NCBI RefSeq assembly: GCF_025561425.1
Contig: NZ_CP094824.1
Location: forward strand, 2,046,001 to 2,110,000
Reading direction: 5' to 3'
DNA: 64,000 nt
From: Mammaliicoccus sciuri
Lineage (GTDB): Bacteria > Bacillota > Bacilli > Staphylococcales > Staphylococcaceae
Below the pieces are notes generated by a model, which saw only the letters and a program-made list of their open reading frames with translations, ran no database searches and was not told where the DNA came from. How positions within the stretch are numbered: position 1 is the stretch's first letter; each line of letters begins with the position of its first letter. Below are positions 1 to 10,626 of this stretch, piece by piece. Position numbers and translations under genes: made by a program.

Positions 1-565
1 ATCCAATGTATCCGCCACCTACTACTACTAATTTTTTAGGTACTTCTTGAAGTGATAATGCACCTGTAGAATCGATTACACGTTTACCAAATTTGAAATT
101 AGGAATTTCGATTGGACGTGAACCAGTTGCGATAATAGCATTTTTGAAAGTATAAGTTTGAGATGCTTTTTTAGTCATAACTTTTAAGTTATTTTCATCT
201 ACAAAATATGCTTCTCCGTTAACAACATCGATTTTGTTACCTTTCATTAATCCAGCTACGCCGCCTGTTAATTTTTTAACTACGCCATTTTTGAATTCTT
301 GAACTTTTTCGAAGTTTAATGCTACCTTCTCAGCTACAACACCCATATCTTCTGAATGTTGAGCGTTGTAGAAACGGTGTGATGCTGATAATAAAGCTTT
401 AGATGGGATACAACCAACATTTAAACATACGCCACCTAATTCGCCTTTTTCAACGATTGTTACTTTTTGTCCTAATTGTGCTGCACGAATTGCTGCAACA
501 TATCCACCAGGACCTGCTCCAATTACAATAGTATCTGTTTCAATAGGAAAATCTCCAACTACCAT
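1..565 (-). CDS. pdhD: Dihydrolipoamide dehydrogenase (PDH E3), partial
   Basis: E3 flavoprotein that reoxidises the lipoyl groups of the pyruvate dehydrogenase complex with NAD+. The visible 188 N-terminal residues contain the FAD-binding GAGPGG motif near residue 17, the redox-active CLNVGC disulfide followed by IPSKA, the ATGSRP motif, and the start of the NAD-binding GGGYIG fold at the cut. The rest of the gene lies left of position 1. The ATG at 565-563 follows a GGAGGGG ribosome site that is made from the last codons of pdhC (ATG GAG GGG TAA), so translation of the two is closely linked. Last gene of the pdhABCD operon; identification is secure. Confidence 0.96.
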   Translation of the reverse strand, partial: MVVGDFPIETDTIVIGAGPGGYVAAIRAAQLGQKVTIVEKGELGGVCLNVGCIPSKALLSASHRFYNAQHSEDMGVVAEKVALNFEKVQEFKNGVVKKLTGGVAGLMKGNKIDVVNGEAYFVDENNLKVMTKKASQTYTFKNAIIATGSRPIEIPNFKFGKRVIDSTGALSLQEVPKKLVVVGGGYIG

Positions 566-567
566 TT

Positions 568-1854
568 TTACCCCTCCATTAATAATAATTCTGGATTATT
601 TAATAATCTCTTAATATGGTTCATTGCATTTTGTCCAGTAGCACCATCAATTTGTCTGTGGTCGAAACTTAATGATAGTGATAATACAGGTGCAGCAATA
701 ATTTCTCCATCTTTAACGATAGGTTTTTGAGCAATACGACCGATACCTAAAATAGCTACTTCAGGATGGTTGATTACTGGTGTAAACCATTGTCCACCTG
801 CTGAACCGATATTACTTATCGTACATGTTGCGCCTTTCATTTCGTTAGCTTGTAGTTTACCGTCACGTGCTTTTACAGCTAATTCGTTAATTTCATCAGA
901 AATTTCGAACATTGATTTGTGATCAGCATTTTTAACTACTGGTACTAATAAACCACGATCAGTATCCGCAGCTATACCTATATTATAGTAATGTTTATGA
1001 ACAATTTCACCATTTTCTTCATCAAATTCAGTATTTAATGCTGGGTATTTCTTAAGTGCAGATACTAATGCTTTAACAACATATGGTAAGAATGTTAATT
1101 TAGTACCTTGCTCAGCAGCAACTTCTTTGAATTTTTTACGGTGATCCCATAATTCTTGAACATCAATTTCATCCATTAATGTTACGTGAGGTGCAGTATG
1201 CTTAGAGTTAACCATTGCTTTAGCAATTGCTTTACGCATAGCTGGTATTTTCTCACGAGTTTCAGGGAATTCTCCTTCTGGTACTTGTGGAGATTGTACT
1301 GCTTGTGTATCTTCAGATGAAGTTTGAGCTTCTTCTTTAGCTGGTTGCTCTGTAGTAGCGCCACCATTTAAGTAAGCTTCAACGTCTTCTTTTAAGATAC
1401 GGCCATTTTTACCTGAACCTGAAACAGCTTTAATATTTACATCGTTATCACGAGCAAATTTACGAACTGAAGGCATAGCAATTACACGTTTAGACTCATC
1501 AACATTTTCTGATTGAGTTTCAGTAGTTGCTTCTTCTTTAGCTTCTTCAGCTGGTGCTTCTTCTTTAGTTTTTTCTTCATCGTCGTCATGACCTTTGAAT
1601 TGTAAGCCTTCTGCATCAGGTGCATCAATTTTAACAATTGTATCACCAACAACAGATACTGTACCTTCTTCAACCATAACTTCTTCAATTTTACCTGCAA
1701 CAGGTGATGGAATTTCAACGACAGATTTATCATTTTGAACTTCACATAATACATCGTCTTCTTGAATTTCGTCTCCTGCTTTAACAAACCATTTTACAAT
1801 TTCACCTTCGTGGATACCTTCACCGATATCTGGTAATTTAAATTCGAATGACAC
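568..1854 (-). CDS. pdhC: Dihydrolipoamide acetyltransferase (PDH E2)
   Basis: Core E2 subunit that transfers the acetyl group to CoA. 428 residues with one lipoyl domain (about 1-80, lipoylated lysine K43 in QNDKSVVEI), an Ala/Glu/Pro-rich flexible linker, an E1/E3-binding domain (about 125-162, starting [12 protein letters not shown]), a second linker, and the catalytic domain ending with [10 protein letters not shown], which carries the active-site His and Asp. The single lipoyl domain and the length match Gram-positive PdhC. It follows pdhB by about 40 bases and is read by the same transcript. Confidence 0.97.
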   Translation of the reverse strand: MSFEFKLPDIGEGIHEGEIVKWFVKAGDEIQEDDVLCEVQNDKSVVEIPSPVAGKIEEVMVEEGTVSVVGDTIVKIDAPDAEGLQFKGHDDDEEKTKEEAPAEEAKEEATTETQSENVDESKRVIAMPSVRKFARDNDVNIKAVSGSGKNGRILKEDVEAYLNGGATTEQPAKEEAQTSSEDTQAVQSPQVPEGEFPETREKIPAMRKAIAKAMVNSKHTAPHVTLMDEIDVQELWDHRKKFKEVAAEQGTKLTFLPYVVKALVSALKKYPALNTEFDEENGEIVHKHYYNIGIAADTDRGLLVPVVKNADHKSMFEISDEINELAVKARDGKLQANEMKGATCTISNIGSAGGQWFTPVINHPEVAILGIGRIAQKPIVKDGEIIAAPVLSLSLSFDHRQIDGATGQNAMNHIKRLLNNPELLLMEG

Positions 1855-1896
1855 GATTTTTTCCTCCTAAATATTAAATCCGTATTTTAATGCGCA

Positions 1897-2874
1897 TTAA
1901 AACTCTAATGTTTCTTTAGCTTGCGCTACGATATCTTTTTTGTTTGGTAACCAAACACCTTCAGCTTGTGTGAATGGATAAATAGTGTCAGCAGCTGCCA
2001 CACGTGCAATAGGAGCTTCTAATGAAAGAACAGCTCTTTCAGAAATTTCAGCTACAACATTTGCGCCAACGCCTGCTTGTTTTTGAGCTTCTTGAACTAC
2101 GATTACACGGTTTGTTTTTTCTACTGATTTAACAATCGTTTCAATATCTAATGGTTGAACAGTGATTAAGTCAATAACTTCAACTGAATAACCATCTTTT
2201 TCTAAATCTTCAGCTGCTTTTAATGATTCTTGAACCATTGCACCATAAGCGATGATTGTTAAATCTGTACCTTCACGTTTAACTTTAGCTTTACCGATTT
2301 CTACTTCGTACTCTTCCTCAGGTACTTCTTCACGGAATGAACGGTATAACTTCATGTGTTCTAAATAAACAACTGGGTCATTACTGCGGATTGCAGAAAT
2401 TAATAGTCCTTTAGCATCGTAAGGGTTTGAAGGAATAACAACTTTCAAACCTGGAGATTGTGCTACTAAACCTTCTAAGTTATCTGCGTGTAATTCTGGT
2501 GTATGCACACCACCACCAAATGGTGCACGGATTGTGATTGGAGCCACTTTAGAGTTACCTGAACGGAAACGGTGACGAGCTATTTGACCAGCAATTGAGT
2601 CCATAACTTCAAATACGAAACCAAAGAATTGGATTTCCATGACAGGACGGTAACCTTCAAGCGTTAAACCTAAAGCTAGACCACCAATACCTGATTCAGC
2701 TAGAGGTGTATCAAATACACGATCTTCACCGAATTCTTTTTGTAAACCTTCTGTTGCACGGAATACACCGCCGTTTACACCAACGTCTTCACCGAATAAT
2801 AGAACATCTTCGTCTCTTTTTAATTCGTTTTGAAGCGCATTGTTAATCGCTTGAATCATTGTCATTTGTGCCAT
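1897..2874 (-). CDS. pdhB: Pyruvate dehydrogenase E1 subunit beta
   Basis: Beta chain of the thiamine-diphosphate-dependent E1 heterotetramer that decarboxylates pyruvate and acetylates the E2 lipoyl group. 325 residues, the usual family length. The transketolase-like central domain shows FGEDVG, then [12 protein letters not shown] and MEIQFFGF, and the C-terminal domain holds the VVQEAQ segment. It starts three bases after the pdhA stop codon, consistent with translational coupling of the two E1 subunits. Confidence 0.97.
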   Translation of the reverse strand: MAQMTMIQAINNALQNELKRDEDVLLFGEDVGVNGGVFRATEGLQKEFGEDRVFDTPLAESGIGGLALGLTLEGYRPVMEIQFFGFVFEVMDSIAGQIARHRFRSGNSKVAPITIRAPFGGGVHTPELHADNLEGLVAQSPGLKVVIPSNPYDAKGLLISAIRSNDPVVYLEHMKLYRSFREEVPEEEYEVEIGKAKVKREGTDLTIIAYGAMVQESLKAAEDLEKDGYSVEVIDLITVQPLDIETIVKSVEKTNRVIVVQEAQKQAGVGANVVAEISERAVLSLEAPIARVAAADTIYPFTQAEGVWLPNKKDIVAQAKETLEF

Positions 2875-2877
2875 GAC

Positions 2878-3990
<1,113 letters not shown>

Positions 3991-4036
3991 TCAATTCACC
4001 ATACCTTTCCCTATATTAAATAATCATTTCTTAATC

Positions 4037-4066
4037 ATTCTAACACAAAACTGTTTTACTGTTAAA
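4037..4066 (-). promoter_or_regulatory. Probable pdhA sigma-A promoter
   Basis: On the minus strand TTTAAC (4066-4061) and TAGAAT (4042-4037) are separated by 18 bases, placing transcription start about 40 bases before the pdhA ATG. The -10 is good and the -35 is mediocre. Confidence 0.45.
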
Positions 4067-4116
4067 TAAAAAATACTAACATCTTAAAAACCCCACAATT
4101 AAAGGTTTCTATGTAA

Positions 4117-4151
4117 CTGTACTAAAACATAATATTAGCTGTACTAATACA
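4117..4151. repeat. Two TGTA-N4-TACA-like direct repeats upstream of pdhA
   Basis: CTGTACTAAAACA (4117-4129) and CTGTACTAATACA (4139-4151) differ at one base and start exactly 22 bp apart, two helical turns. The second contains the perfect inverted repeat TGTA-N4-TACA. They lie just after the ykyA stop codon and about 60 bp upstream of the pdhA -35, so they could be an operator for a dimeric regulator of the GntR type. This is inference from pattern only. Confidence 0.35.
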
Positions 4152-4153
4152 AA

Positions 4154-4786
4154 TTATTTATCTAAAATAGCTGAAACATCTTTCTTTTCTTGTTGGACTT
4201 TTCTTAATGTGTTTTGATAATCTGTTACAACTTTTTCAGTCTTTTTATTAACTTCAGTTAATTTAGAAGAACGATCATTTGCACCTTTTTGCGTAGCATT
4301 GTCTTTTGATAAGTAACTAAATAAATCTTTTTCAGTTTTTAATACTTCTTGATATGCATTCATTACTTCATTATGTAGTTTATACTTTTCATCTAAAGCA
4401 TTCTTTAAATCTTTAGCTTCTTTTAATTGTTCTTCATCTTCTATATTTTTATAGTCTTTTTTAGATGATTCATAAATGTCCTTAGATTTCTTCATTGCAG
4501 CTTTTTCATCTTTTACAATTTCTTCTCTATCTTTTATACCGTCAGTTAATTCTTGCGCTTTTGCTTTAAAGTCATCATTTTTAGCTTTATTTAATGCTTC
4601 AATTTTTTGAACTTTATCTTTTTCTGCCTTAGTCATTTTCTCATTTAAATCAACAATAACTTTTTCTTCTTTATTTGCTTTTTCAACTTTGTTATAAAAA
4701 GATTCAAGTGATTCTTTAGATTGACCACACGCTGTTAAAATTATTGAAGTCGCTAATGTTAATGTTACAAATTTCTTGCCAATCAT
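4154..4786 (-). CDS. ykyA: YkyA-like coiled-coil lipoprotein
   Basis: 210-residue predicted lipoprotein: charged start, hydrophobic stretch, and an ILTAC lipobox with the lipidated Cys at residue 20. The mature part is almost entirely Lys/Glu-rich helix (for example EEIVKDEKAAMKKSKDIY), expected to form coiled coils outside the membrane. The position between def and pdhA equals that of B. subtilis ykyA, a family annotated as putative cell-wall-binding lipoproteins; the precise role is unknown. A GGAGG ribosome site precedes the ATG at 4786. Transcribed toward pdhA, divergent from def. Confidence 0.8.
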   Translation of the reverse strand: MIGKKFVTLTLATSIILTACGQSKESLESFYNKVEKANKEEKVIVDLNEKMTKAEKDKVQKIEALNKAKNDDFKAKAQELTDGIKDREEIVKDEKAAMKKSKDIYESSKKDYKNIEDEEQLKEAKDLKNALDEKYKLHNEVMNAYQEVLKTEKDLFSYLSKDNATQKGANDRSSKLTEVNKKTEKVVTDYQNTLRKVQQEKKDVSAILDK

Positions 4787-4907
4787 TGGTAATTCCTCCT
4801 TTTAATCCTATCAATATGTTACTCTGTTTTTTTTATTTATACAATTAATAATAGATGTAAAAATGACCAGTTTTTGATAATATTTTATATGAGGAAGGTG
4901 CATGTAA

Positions 4908-5462
4908 ATGATAACGATGGAAAATATTATTCGTGACGGCCACGAAACACTTAGAAAGAAAGCCGAAGAAGTAGAATTACCAGTATCGACTGAAGACAAA
5001 GAAACATTAAATGAAATGATGGAATTCCTAAAGAACTCTCAAGATGAAGATCTTGCTAAAAAATACAAATTACGTTCTGGCGTAGGACTTGCCGCTCCAC
5101 AAATCAATATTTCTAAAAAAATGTTAGCTGTATATATACAAGATGACGGAAAAGGAAACCAAATCGAACTTCAACTTATCAATCCTAAAATCGTAAGCCA
5201 TAGCGTACAAAAAGCATATTTAAATGGCGGAGAAGGATGCTTAAGTGTAGACGAAGCTAAACCAGGACTTGTTCATCGTAATTATAAAATAACAATTCAA
5301 GCATACGATATAGAAGGAAATCCATTTAAGAAAAGATTCAAAGGATATCCAGCAATCGTATTGCAACACGAAATCGATCATTTAAATGGCATCATGTTCT
5401 ATGACTATATTAATGAAGAAGATCCATTCAAACCACTCGATGATGCAGTAGAAATTAATTAA
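4908..5462 (+). CDS. def: Peptide deformylase
   Basis: Removes the formyl group from the N-terminal methionine of new proteins; metal-dependent (Fe/Zn). The three defining motifs are present: GVGLAAPQ at residues 58-65, EGCLS with metal ligand C111, and QHEIDH with ligands H154 and H158 and catalytic E155. 184 residues, matching the longer Gram-positive type II enzymes. The ATG at 4908 follows AGGAAGGTG. The start is further supported by the conserved N-terminal pattern [12 protein letters not shown]. Single-gene transcript ended by the hairpin at 5476-5513. Confidence 0.97.
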   Translation: MITMENIIRDGHETLRKKAEEVELPVSTEDKETLNEMMEFLKNSQDEDLAKKYKLRSGVGLAAPQINISKKMLAVYIQDDGKGNQIELQLINPKIVSHSVQKAYLNGGEGCLSVDEAKPGLVHRNYKITIQAYDIEGNPFKKRFKGYPAIVLQHEIDHLNGIMFYDYINEEDPFKPLDDAVEIN

Positions 5463-5475
5463 TAAGTATGATGAT

Positions 5476-5513
5476 AAAAGAGCGAATACCATTCAGTCGG
5501 TATTCGCTCTTTT
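5476..5513 (+). terminator. Rho-independent terminator of def
   Basis: A 15-bp perfect stem (5476-5490 with 5499-5513), an 8-nt loop and a T-run form a strong terminator 13 bases after the def stop. Confidence 0.93.
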
Positions 5514-5520
5514 TACTGTC

Positions 5521-5588
5521 ATTATTCTGAATTCTGGTAATTAGATATGCCCCATCTTACGGACATTTCTCAGAATTATGTCCCTAAC
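5521..5588. repeat. Dispersed composite intergenic repeat, copy 1 (A+B)
   Basis: Unit A (5521-5544, core TTCTGAATTCTGGTAATTAG) is followed by unit B (5555-5588), which contains the hairpin-forming arms GGACAT and ATGTCC around TTCTCAGAA. The same two units recur in the same order and orientation, each duplicated, at 36701-36855. In both places they lie directly behind the terminator of a plus-strand gene (def, folD). No coding potential is seen. Confidence 0.8.
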
Positions 5589-5623
5589 TCGCACATCACC
5601 CTTGTTTCTCTTCTATCACTCAA

Positions 5624-5665
5624 TAAAAAACAGTAATCTCAATTTTCCAATTGTAGATTACTGTT
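5624..5665 (-). terminator. Terminator of the HAD / 93-residue gene pair
   Basis: On the minus strand an 11-bp stem AACAGTAATCT/AGATTACTGTT (5665-5655 with 5639-5629), extended by an inner CAATT/AATTG pairing, is followed by TTTTTT. It lies 24 bases after the stop of the 93-residue gene. Confidence 0.88.
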
Positions 5666-5688
5666 CTTCTGTTTCATAATTTTGTTCA

Positions 5689-5970
5689 TTACATAAATTC
5701 ATCTCTTCGTTCGATGAAATGAATGTTTTTTTCTTTTAATGCTTTTTGAATAGCGGTTAATTCGTCCAAACTTAACCATTCTGGATCTTTGTTATGTCGA
5801 ATGTAATGTGGATCTTGTTTAACGTTATTAATCATTTCATCATAGTTATAAATCATCACAACTTCATTTTTTCGAATATTAAATTCTATTCCTTTAAATT
5901 GTTTGTCAGATTTGTTTTTTTCTGCATCGATTGTTTTGATGATGCGTTCGACCTTATCCATAAAATTCAC
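5689..5970 (-). CDS. Small conserved hypothetical protein, 93 aa
   Basis: I do not recognise a named family. The product is 93 residues, soluble and charged, with no signal peptide or membrane segment. It has a beta-rich middle (IEFNIRKNEVVMIYNYDEM) and a helical C-terminal half containing WLSLDELTAIQKALKEKNI. Its start lies three bases after the stop of the HAD phosphatase gene, so the two are almost certainly co-transcribed and perhaps translationally coupled. The terminator at 5624-5665 ends the unit. The protein is likely real because of the tight operon spacing and good codon usage; function unknown. Confidence 0.75.
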   Translation of the reverse strand: MNFMDKVERIIKTIDAEKNKSDKQFKGIEFNIRKNEVVMIYNYDEMINNVKQDPHYIRHNKDPEWLSLDELTAIQKALKEKNIHFIERRDEFM

Positions 5971-5973
5971 ATC

Positions 5974-6753
5974 CTATTCATCTATCAATCCTAATTCTTT
6001 ACAAGCATAGTATATACCATTTTCACTTACATGTTTCGTTTCAAAATCACAAACTTCTTTTAGTGCGTCAACGGCATTCCCCATTGCTACACCACACCCT
6101 ACTTCAGTAATCATTTCTACATCATTAGGTCCATCACCGAATGCTACTACTTCGTTTAATGGGAATCCTAATTTATCACTGAGTTCTTTTATGCCTTCTG
6201 CTTTAGAACGATCATTTGGCACAACATCTCTACTTAGTGGATGCCATCTATAGAACTTCAATGCATTGAATTGATTATCGTACTTGTCATCTTCATCATC
6301 AGCATGGAAAATAAGTGTTTGATAAACTGGGTGATCAAGATAATATGTATTGTGGTATTCTGGATAATCCATCTTTAATGTTCCAAGACTTTCAGAAATG
6401 TCGTTATCACTTTCTACATTTGCATATACTGCAGTTTCACCGAAGAATACTAGTGGATGATTATTCGCATGTGCTTTGTCTACTATGCTCGTAAGTTCCT
6501 CTTTATTTAATGGATATTTACTTAAAATTTCTCCATTATATACAACAATTTGTCCGTTTAGCGAAACAAAAGTATCTATACCTGTTTCTTTAATAACTTC
6601 TTTAAACATATATGGTGCTCTTCCTGTTGCAATTGCGACGATATGGCCAGCTTCTTTTAATTTTTTTATCGCTTCAATAGTTGATTCTGGAATTTCTTTG
6701 TTTTCATCATAGATTGTACCATCTATATCGAAAAATATTAATTTCTTATTCAA
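5974..6753 (-). CDS. HAD-superfamily (Cof-type) sugar phosphatase
   Basis: 259-residue hydrolase of the haloacid dehalogenase superfamily, type IIB cap. The catalytic loop is DIDGT with nucleophile D9 and acid D11; ATGRAP is motif II, and the Mg-binding motif GDGPNDVEMI is near residue 210. Such enzymes dephosphorylate sugar phosphates or phosphorylated cofactors; the substrate cannot be read from sequence. The equivalent gene in B. subtilis (ykrA) lies in the same def-rnjA neighbourhood. It is divergent from rpoY-rnjA and starts at ATG 6753 behind GGAGGCG. Confidence 0.9.
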   Translation of the reverse strand: MNKKLIFFDIDGTIYDENKEIPESTIEAIKKLKEAGHIVAIATGRAPYMFKEVIKETGIDTFVSLNGQIVVYNGEILSKYPLNKEELTSIVDKAHANNHPLVFFGETAVYANVESDNDISESLGTLKMDYPEYHNTYYLDHPVYQTLIFHADDEDDKYDNQFNALKFYRWHPLSRDVVPNDRSKAEGIKELSDKLGFPLNEVVAFGDGPNDVEMITEVGCGVAMGNAVDALKEVCDFETKHVSENGIYYACKELGLIDE

Positions 6754-6930
6754 CTTTCATCGCCTCCTTGTCTCTATTCTAGTTGATAATCAATATATAT
6801 GAAAGATTTAGTTAAATATCTTTATTTATCTCTAATTATCATGTAAAATGAACTTATTAAAAAGGTATTTATATATTTTCATATAATTACTTTTAAAAAT
6901 GTACGGGAATCAAATTTCGAAATTGACAAA

Positions 6931-6980
6931 CCCTAGACTTAAAAACTAGGGCTTTATTTATGTTAATTAACCTAGGAGGA
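6931..6980 (+). promoter_or_regulatory. Candidate alternative-hairpin leader of rpoY-rnjA
   Basis: CCCTAG (6931-6936) can pair with CTAGGG (6946-6951). The same CTAGG can instead pair with CCTAG (6971-6975), which overlaps the AGGAGGA ribosome site of rpoY (6974-6980). The two hairpins are mutually exclusive and would leave the ribosome site open or partly hidden. A TTGACA at 6923-6928 has no convincing -10, so the transcription start is not located and the RNA leader is not proven. Confidence 0.35.
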
Positions 6981-6989
6981 TTTATATAT

Positions 6990-7202
6990 ATGGCAGTATT
7001 TAAAGTATTTTTTCAAGAAGACAAAAGTGAAGTAATCGTACGTGAAAGTACACAAACAAAATATTTCGAAGGACAAACTGAAGAACAAGTTAGAAGATAT
7101 TTATCTGACCGTAATTACAATATCGAATTTGTCCAAAAATTAGAGGGCGCTCATTTAGAATATGAAAAGAAATCAGATCACTTTAATGTGGAGACAATCT
7201 AA
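6990..7202 (+). CDS. rpoY: RNA polymerase epsilon subunit
   Basis: 70-residue auxiliary subunit of Gram-positive RNA polymerase (formerly DUF1447). The start is the ATG at 6990 (MAVFKVFFQ...), chosen because AGGAGGA lies ten bases upstream; an ATG at 6960 lacks a ribosome site. The short acidic/aromatic protein ([23 protein letters not shown]) matches the family and, as in Bacillus and Staphylococcus, is directly followed by rnjA, whose ATG abuts the rpoY stop codon. The two genes are coupled. Confidence 0.92.
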   Translation: MAVFKVFFQEDKSEVIVRESTQTKYFEGQTEEQVRRYLSDRNYNIEFVQKLEGAHLEYEKKSDHFNVETI

Positions 7203-8876
7203 ATGAAGCCTTTACAAAAAAATGAAGTAGGCGTATACGCACTGGGTGGTCTCGGTGAAATTGGTAAAAACACGTACGCCCTCGAATATCAAGATGAAAT
7301 CATTGTCATCGATGCAGGTATTAAATTCCCTGATGACGATCTTCTTGGTATCGATTACGTGATACCAGATTATACGTACTTAATTCAAAATAAACATAAA
7401 GTGAAAGCTTTATTTATCACTCATGGACACGAAGACCATATTGGTGGTGTCCCATTTTTATTAAAGCAAATGAATGTTCCGATTTATAGTGGACCACTTG
7501 CTTTAGGTCTTATTAGAAATAAATTGGAAGAACATAATTTATTGAAGACAGCTCAATTAAATGAAATTGATGAAGATTCTGTATTTGAATTCAAACATTT
7601 CAAAATTTCATTTTATTTAACAACACATAGTATTCCAGAAGCATACGGGATTATTGCAGATACACCAGAAGGTAAAATCGTTCATACAGGTGACTTCAAA
7701 TTTGATTTCACACCTGTTGGCAAACCTGCAAACATTGCTAAAATGGCTCAACTTGGTGAAGAAGGCGTATTATGTTTGTTATCAGACTCTACAAACTCTG
7801 AAGTTCCTAACTTTACATTAAGTGAAAAGGAAGTTGGACAAAACGTAGATGAGATTTTCCGTAAATGTTCTGGTAGAATTATTTTTGCAACATTTGCATC
7901 TAATATTTATAGAGTTCAACAAGCTGTTGAAGCAGCCGTTAAATACAATCGTAAGATCGTTGTGTTCGGTCGTTCAATGGAGAACAATATTAAAATTGGT
8001 ACAGAATTAGGTTATATCAAAGTACCACCTGAAACATTTATTGAACCTAACAAAATTAATACCGTTCCTAAACATGAAATTCTTATTTTATGTACAGGTT
8101 CTCAAGGTGAACCAATGGCAGCATTATCAAGAATTGCGAATGGTACACATAGACAAATCAGCATTATTCCAGATGATACAGTTGTATTCAGTTCATCACC
8201 AATTCCAGGTAACACGAAGAGTGTAAATAGAACAATCAACGCATTATACAAAGCTGGTGCTGATGTTATTCACGGTAAATTATCTAACATTCATACTTCA
8301 GGTCACGGTTCACAAGATGAACAAAAATTAATGTTACGTTTAATTAAGCCTAAATATTTTATGCCGATTCACGGTGAATATAGAATGCTTAAGAAACATA
8401 GTAAAACTGGTGTGAACTGTGGTGTAGATCCAGATAATATATTTGTTTATGAAATTGGTGATGTGCTCGCACTTACTAAAGATTCTGCAAGATATGCTGG
8501 CCGTATTCCATCAGGAAATGTATTTGTTGATGGTAGCGGAATTGGAGACATTGGTAATGTCGTAATTAAAGACCGTAAAGTCCTTTCTGAAGAAGGTCTT
8601 GTAATAGTTGTTGTAAGTATAGATTTCAAAACGAAACAACTACTCTCAGGACCAGATATCATCTCAAGAGGATTTGTATATATGAGAGAATCAGGTCATT
8701 TAATTTACGATGCACAACGATTAATCAAAAAAGCTGTTATTGAAAAGCTAAATAATAATGACAAAGTAGAATGGCATCACGTTAAATCTACAATTACTGA
8801 AGCTTTACAACCTTATTTATATGAAAAAACAGCTCGTAAACCAATGATTTTACCAATTATCATGAAAATTAAATAA
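7203..8876 (+). CDS. rnjA: Ribonuclease J1
   Basis: Dual endonuclease and 5'-3' exonuclease of the metallo-beta-lactamase/beta-CASP fold, central to mRNA decay and 16S rRNA maturation. Zinc ligands are in [10 protein letters not shown] (H74, H76, D78, H79), with further ligand motifs HTGDFKFD and SDSTNSEVP. The beta-CASP motifs [10 protein letters not shown], ...LCTGSQGEP and [12 protein letters not shown] are all present. 557 residues, typical. The start codon directly adjoins the rpoY stop, and a shared terminator follows at 8885-8916. Confidence 0.97.
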   Translation: MKPLQKNEVGVYALGGLGEIGKNTYALEYQDEIIVIDAGIKFPDDDLLGIDYVIPDYTYLIQNKHKVKALFITHGHEDHIGGVPFLLKQMNVPIYSGPLALGLIRNKLEEHNLLKTAQLNEIDEDSVFEFKHFKISFYLTTHSIPEAYGIIADTPEGKIVHTGDFKFDFTPVGKPANIAKMAQLGEEGVLCLLSDSTNSEVPNFTLSEKEVGQNVDEIFRKCSGRIIFATFASNIYRVQQAVEAAVKYNRKIVVFGRSMENNIKIGTELGYIKVPPETFIEPNKINTVPKHEILILCTGSQGEPMAALSRIANGTHRQISIIPDDTVVFSSSPIPGNTKSVNRTINALYKAGADVIHGKLSNIHTSGHGSQDEQKLMLRLIKPKYFMPIHGEYRMLKKHSKTGVNCGVDPDNIFVYEIGDVLALTKDSARYAGRIPSGNVFVDGSGIGDIGNVVIKDRKVLSEEGLVIVVVSIDFKTKQLLSGPDIISRGFVYMRESGHLIYDAQRLIKKAVIEKLNNNDKVEWHHVKSTITEALQPYLYEKTARKPMILPIIMKIK

Positions 8877-8884
8877 AACATTAA

Positions 8885-8921
8885 AACACCCGTAATTTTT
8901 AGAAATTACGGGTGTTCTTTT
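8885..8921. terminator. Bidirectional terminator between rnjA and ktrC
   Basis: A 14-bp perfect stem (8885-8898 with 8903-8916), four-base loop, T-rich on the plus side and A-rich start for minus-strand T-run, serves convergent rnjA and ktrC. Confidence 0.9.
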
Positions 8922-9582
8922 ATTCGTTTACGAGTTTTTTCTCGAATCTATTTAAGTCATTGTCATGACCTATCACGATTAATATATCATGAAATTCAAT
9001 ATTTTCATTTGGATCTGGTGCTACGATGATATCTTTACCCCTTTTAACAGCAATGATATTGATACCGTAATTTGCACGTACATCCAATTCTAATATAGAA
9101 CTACCAGCAAGTCTTTCCCCTGCTTTAATTTCTACAATTGAATACTCATCAGAGAGTTCTAAGTAGTCTAGTACAGATGCGCTAGCAACATTATGTGCGA
9201 TACGACGACCCATATCTCTTTCTGGATGGACAACAGTATCCGCACCTATTTTATTTAGAATTTTAGCGTGATAATCGTTCTGAGCTTTAGCTGTAACTTT
9301 TTTAACACCTAATTCTTTAAGAATTAATGTTGTTAACGTACTCGCTTGTATATTCTCACCTATCGCAACAATGACATGATTGAAATTGCGTATACCTAAA
9401 CTTTTCATGACCGCTTCATCTGTTGTATCTGCAATCACTGCATGTGTGGCGATATCACTGAACTCATTCACTCTTGCTTCATCTGCATCTATGGCCATTA
9501 CATCCATATCTAAAGCATTGAGCTCTCTTACAATACTTCCGCCAAATCGGCCTAAACCTATAACTACATACTCTCTACTCAT
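8920..9582 (-). CDS. ktrC: Potassium uptake regulatory subunit KtrC (RCK)
   Basis: Cytoplasmic regulatory subunit of a Ktr K+ channel/transporter. 220 residues: an N-terminal RCK Rossmann domain with G9-x-G11-x-x-G14 (VIGLGRFGG) and an acidic D32 at the end of strand 2, plus a C-terminal RCK_C domain (about 135-220), the site where c-di-AMP binds in staphylococcal KtrA/KtrC. The membrane subunit (KtrB/D) is not in the window. It lies 27 bases behind cydB with its own GGAGG site, so it is probably expressed at least partly from the cyd transcript. Placement between rnjA and cydB is as for S. aureus ktrC. Confidence 0.88.
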   Translation of the reverse strand: MSREYVVIGLGRFGGSIVRELNALDMDVMAIDADEARVNEFSDIATHAVIADTTDEAVMKSLGIRNFNHVIVAIGENIQASTLTTLILKELGVKKVTAKAQNDYHAKILNKIGADTVVHPERDMGRRIAHNVASASVLDYLELSDEYSIVEIKAGERLAGSSILELDVRANYGINIIAVKRGKDIIVAPDPNENIEFHDILIVIGHDNDLNRFEKKLVNE

Positions 9583-9609
9583 GATATGCCTCCATACTTT
9601 ATAATAATT

Positions 9610-10626
9610 TTATTTTTTACCTTTAACGTAATCAGCATCAAAGATAAATAATCTTAATAATAATATAAGCGATGGCACGAGTAAAAGTAAACCTAAAATA
9701 AATACGATTACAAGCATTAATGCCATTTGATCGTTCACAACTGCTTTATCAATATTGATAAATGGATCTAAGATATACGGCAATTTACTTACACCATATC
9801 CAAAGAATGCTGTACCGAATTGTAATAATATCATAATAAATGCAACACCATGTGCTTTTTTAAAGTATATTAATCCAACAGCAATGATAAAGAATATAAT
9901 ACTTAAACCGAATAACCACCAATAACTGCCGACTGCATTATTAAAATGCGTTTCGTTATGTTGTCTTAAAGATAAGAAAACGAACTGACAAATGATGATC
10001 ATCGGAATTGCCCATATAAGGAACCACTGTCTCAATAAATGATATGCTTCAGAATCTTTAGCTTTATTCGCATAAAATGTTAAAAATCCTGATGAAATAT
10101 ATAACACTGAGATAATTGCTAAAAATACAACTGCCCATGCATATGGACTTAATAATAAATCAACCCACAGTAGGTGAACGCCATCACTTGTTTCTCTAAT
10201 ATAGCCACCTTCAGCAATTGTTAAAATTGTTGATAATGATGCCGGAATCAATAAACCTGTTCCACCATATAAGAATAACCATGATAACTTACTATCTTGT
10301 CCATAGTTTTCAAATGCATAAAAGCTACCACGAATGGTTAGTAAAATTAATGCAATACTACCAGGTATTAATAATGTTGACCCGAAATAATATGCAGAGT
10401 CTGGGAAGAATCCAACTATTCCTACAAAGAAGAATACGAAGAACACATTTGTTACTTCCCAAACTGGGTTTAAATATCTAGAAATCAAGTTATTGATAAT
10501 ATGATCTTGCTTCGTTAATTTAGCGTGAAATGCGAAGAATCCTGCACCAAAATCAATAGCACCAATAATAATGTAACCAAACAGAAAGAGCCAAAGCACT
10601 GTAATACCTATATGTTGATAATCCAT
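9610..10626 (-). CDS. cydB: Cytochrome bd quinol oxidase subunit II
   Basis: 338-residue integral membrane subunit of the bd-type terminal oxidase, with about eight to nine hydrophobic segments. The N-terminal GYIIIGAIDFGAGFF and the following LNPVWEVTNVFFVFF are conserved CydB signatures. Start ATG overlaps the cydA stop in TAATG. Works with CydA in high-affinity oxygen reduction. A charged C-terminal tail (DADYVKGKK) faces the cytoplasm by expectation. Confidence 0.94.
   Translation of the reverse strand: MDYQHIGITVLWLFLFGYIIIGAIDFGAGFFAFHAKLTKQDHIINNLISRYLNPVWEVTNVFFVFFFVGIVGFFPDSAYYFGSTLLIPGSIALILLTIRGSFYAFENYGQDSKLSWLFLYGGTGLLIPASLSTILTIAEGGYIRETSDGVHLLWVDLLLSPYAWAVVFLAIISVLYISSGFLTFYANKAKDSEAYHLLRQWFLIWAIPMIIICQFVFLSLRQHNETHFNNAVGSYWWLFGLSIIFFIIAVGLIYFKKAHGVAFIMILLQFGTAFFGYGVSKLPYILDPFINIDKAVVNDQMALMLVIVFILGLLLLVPSLILLLRLFIFDADYVKGKK

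Noticed and set aside
6923-6928. TTGACA as rpoY -35
   Set aside because: No -10 hexamer at 16-18 bases; left as unproven.
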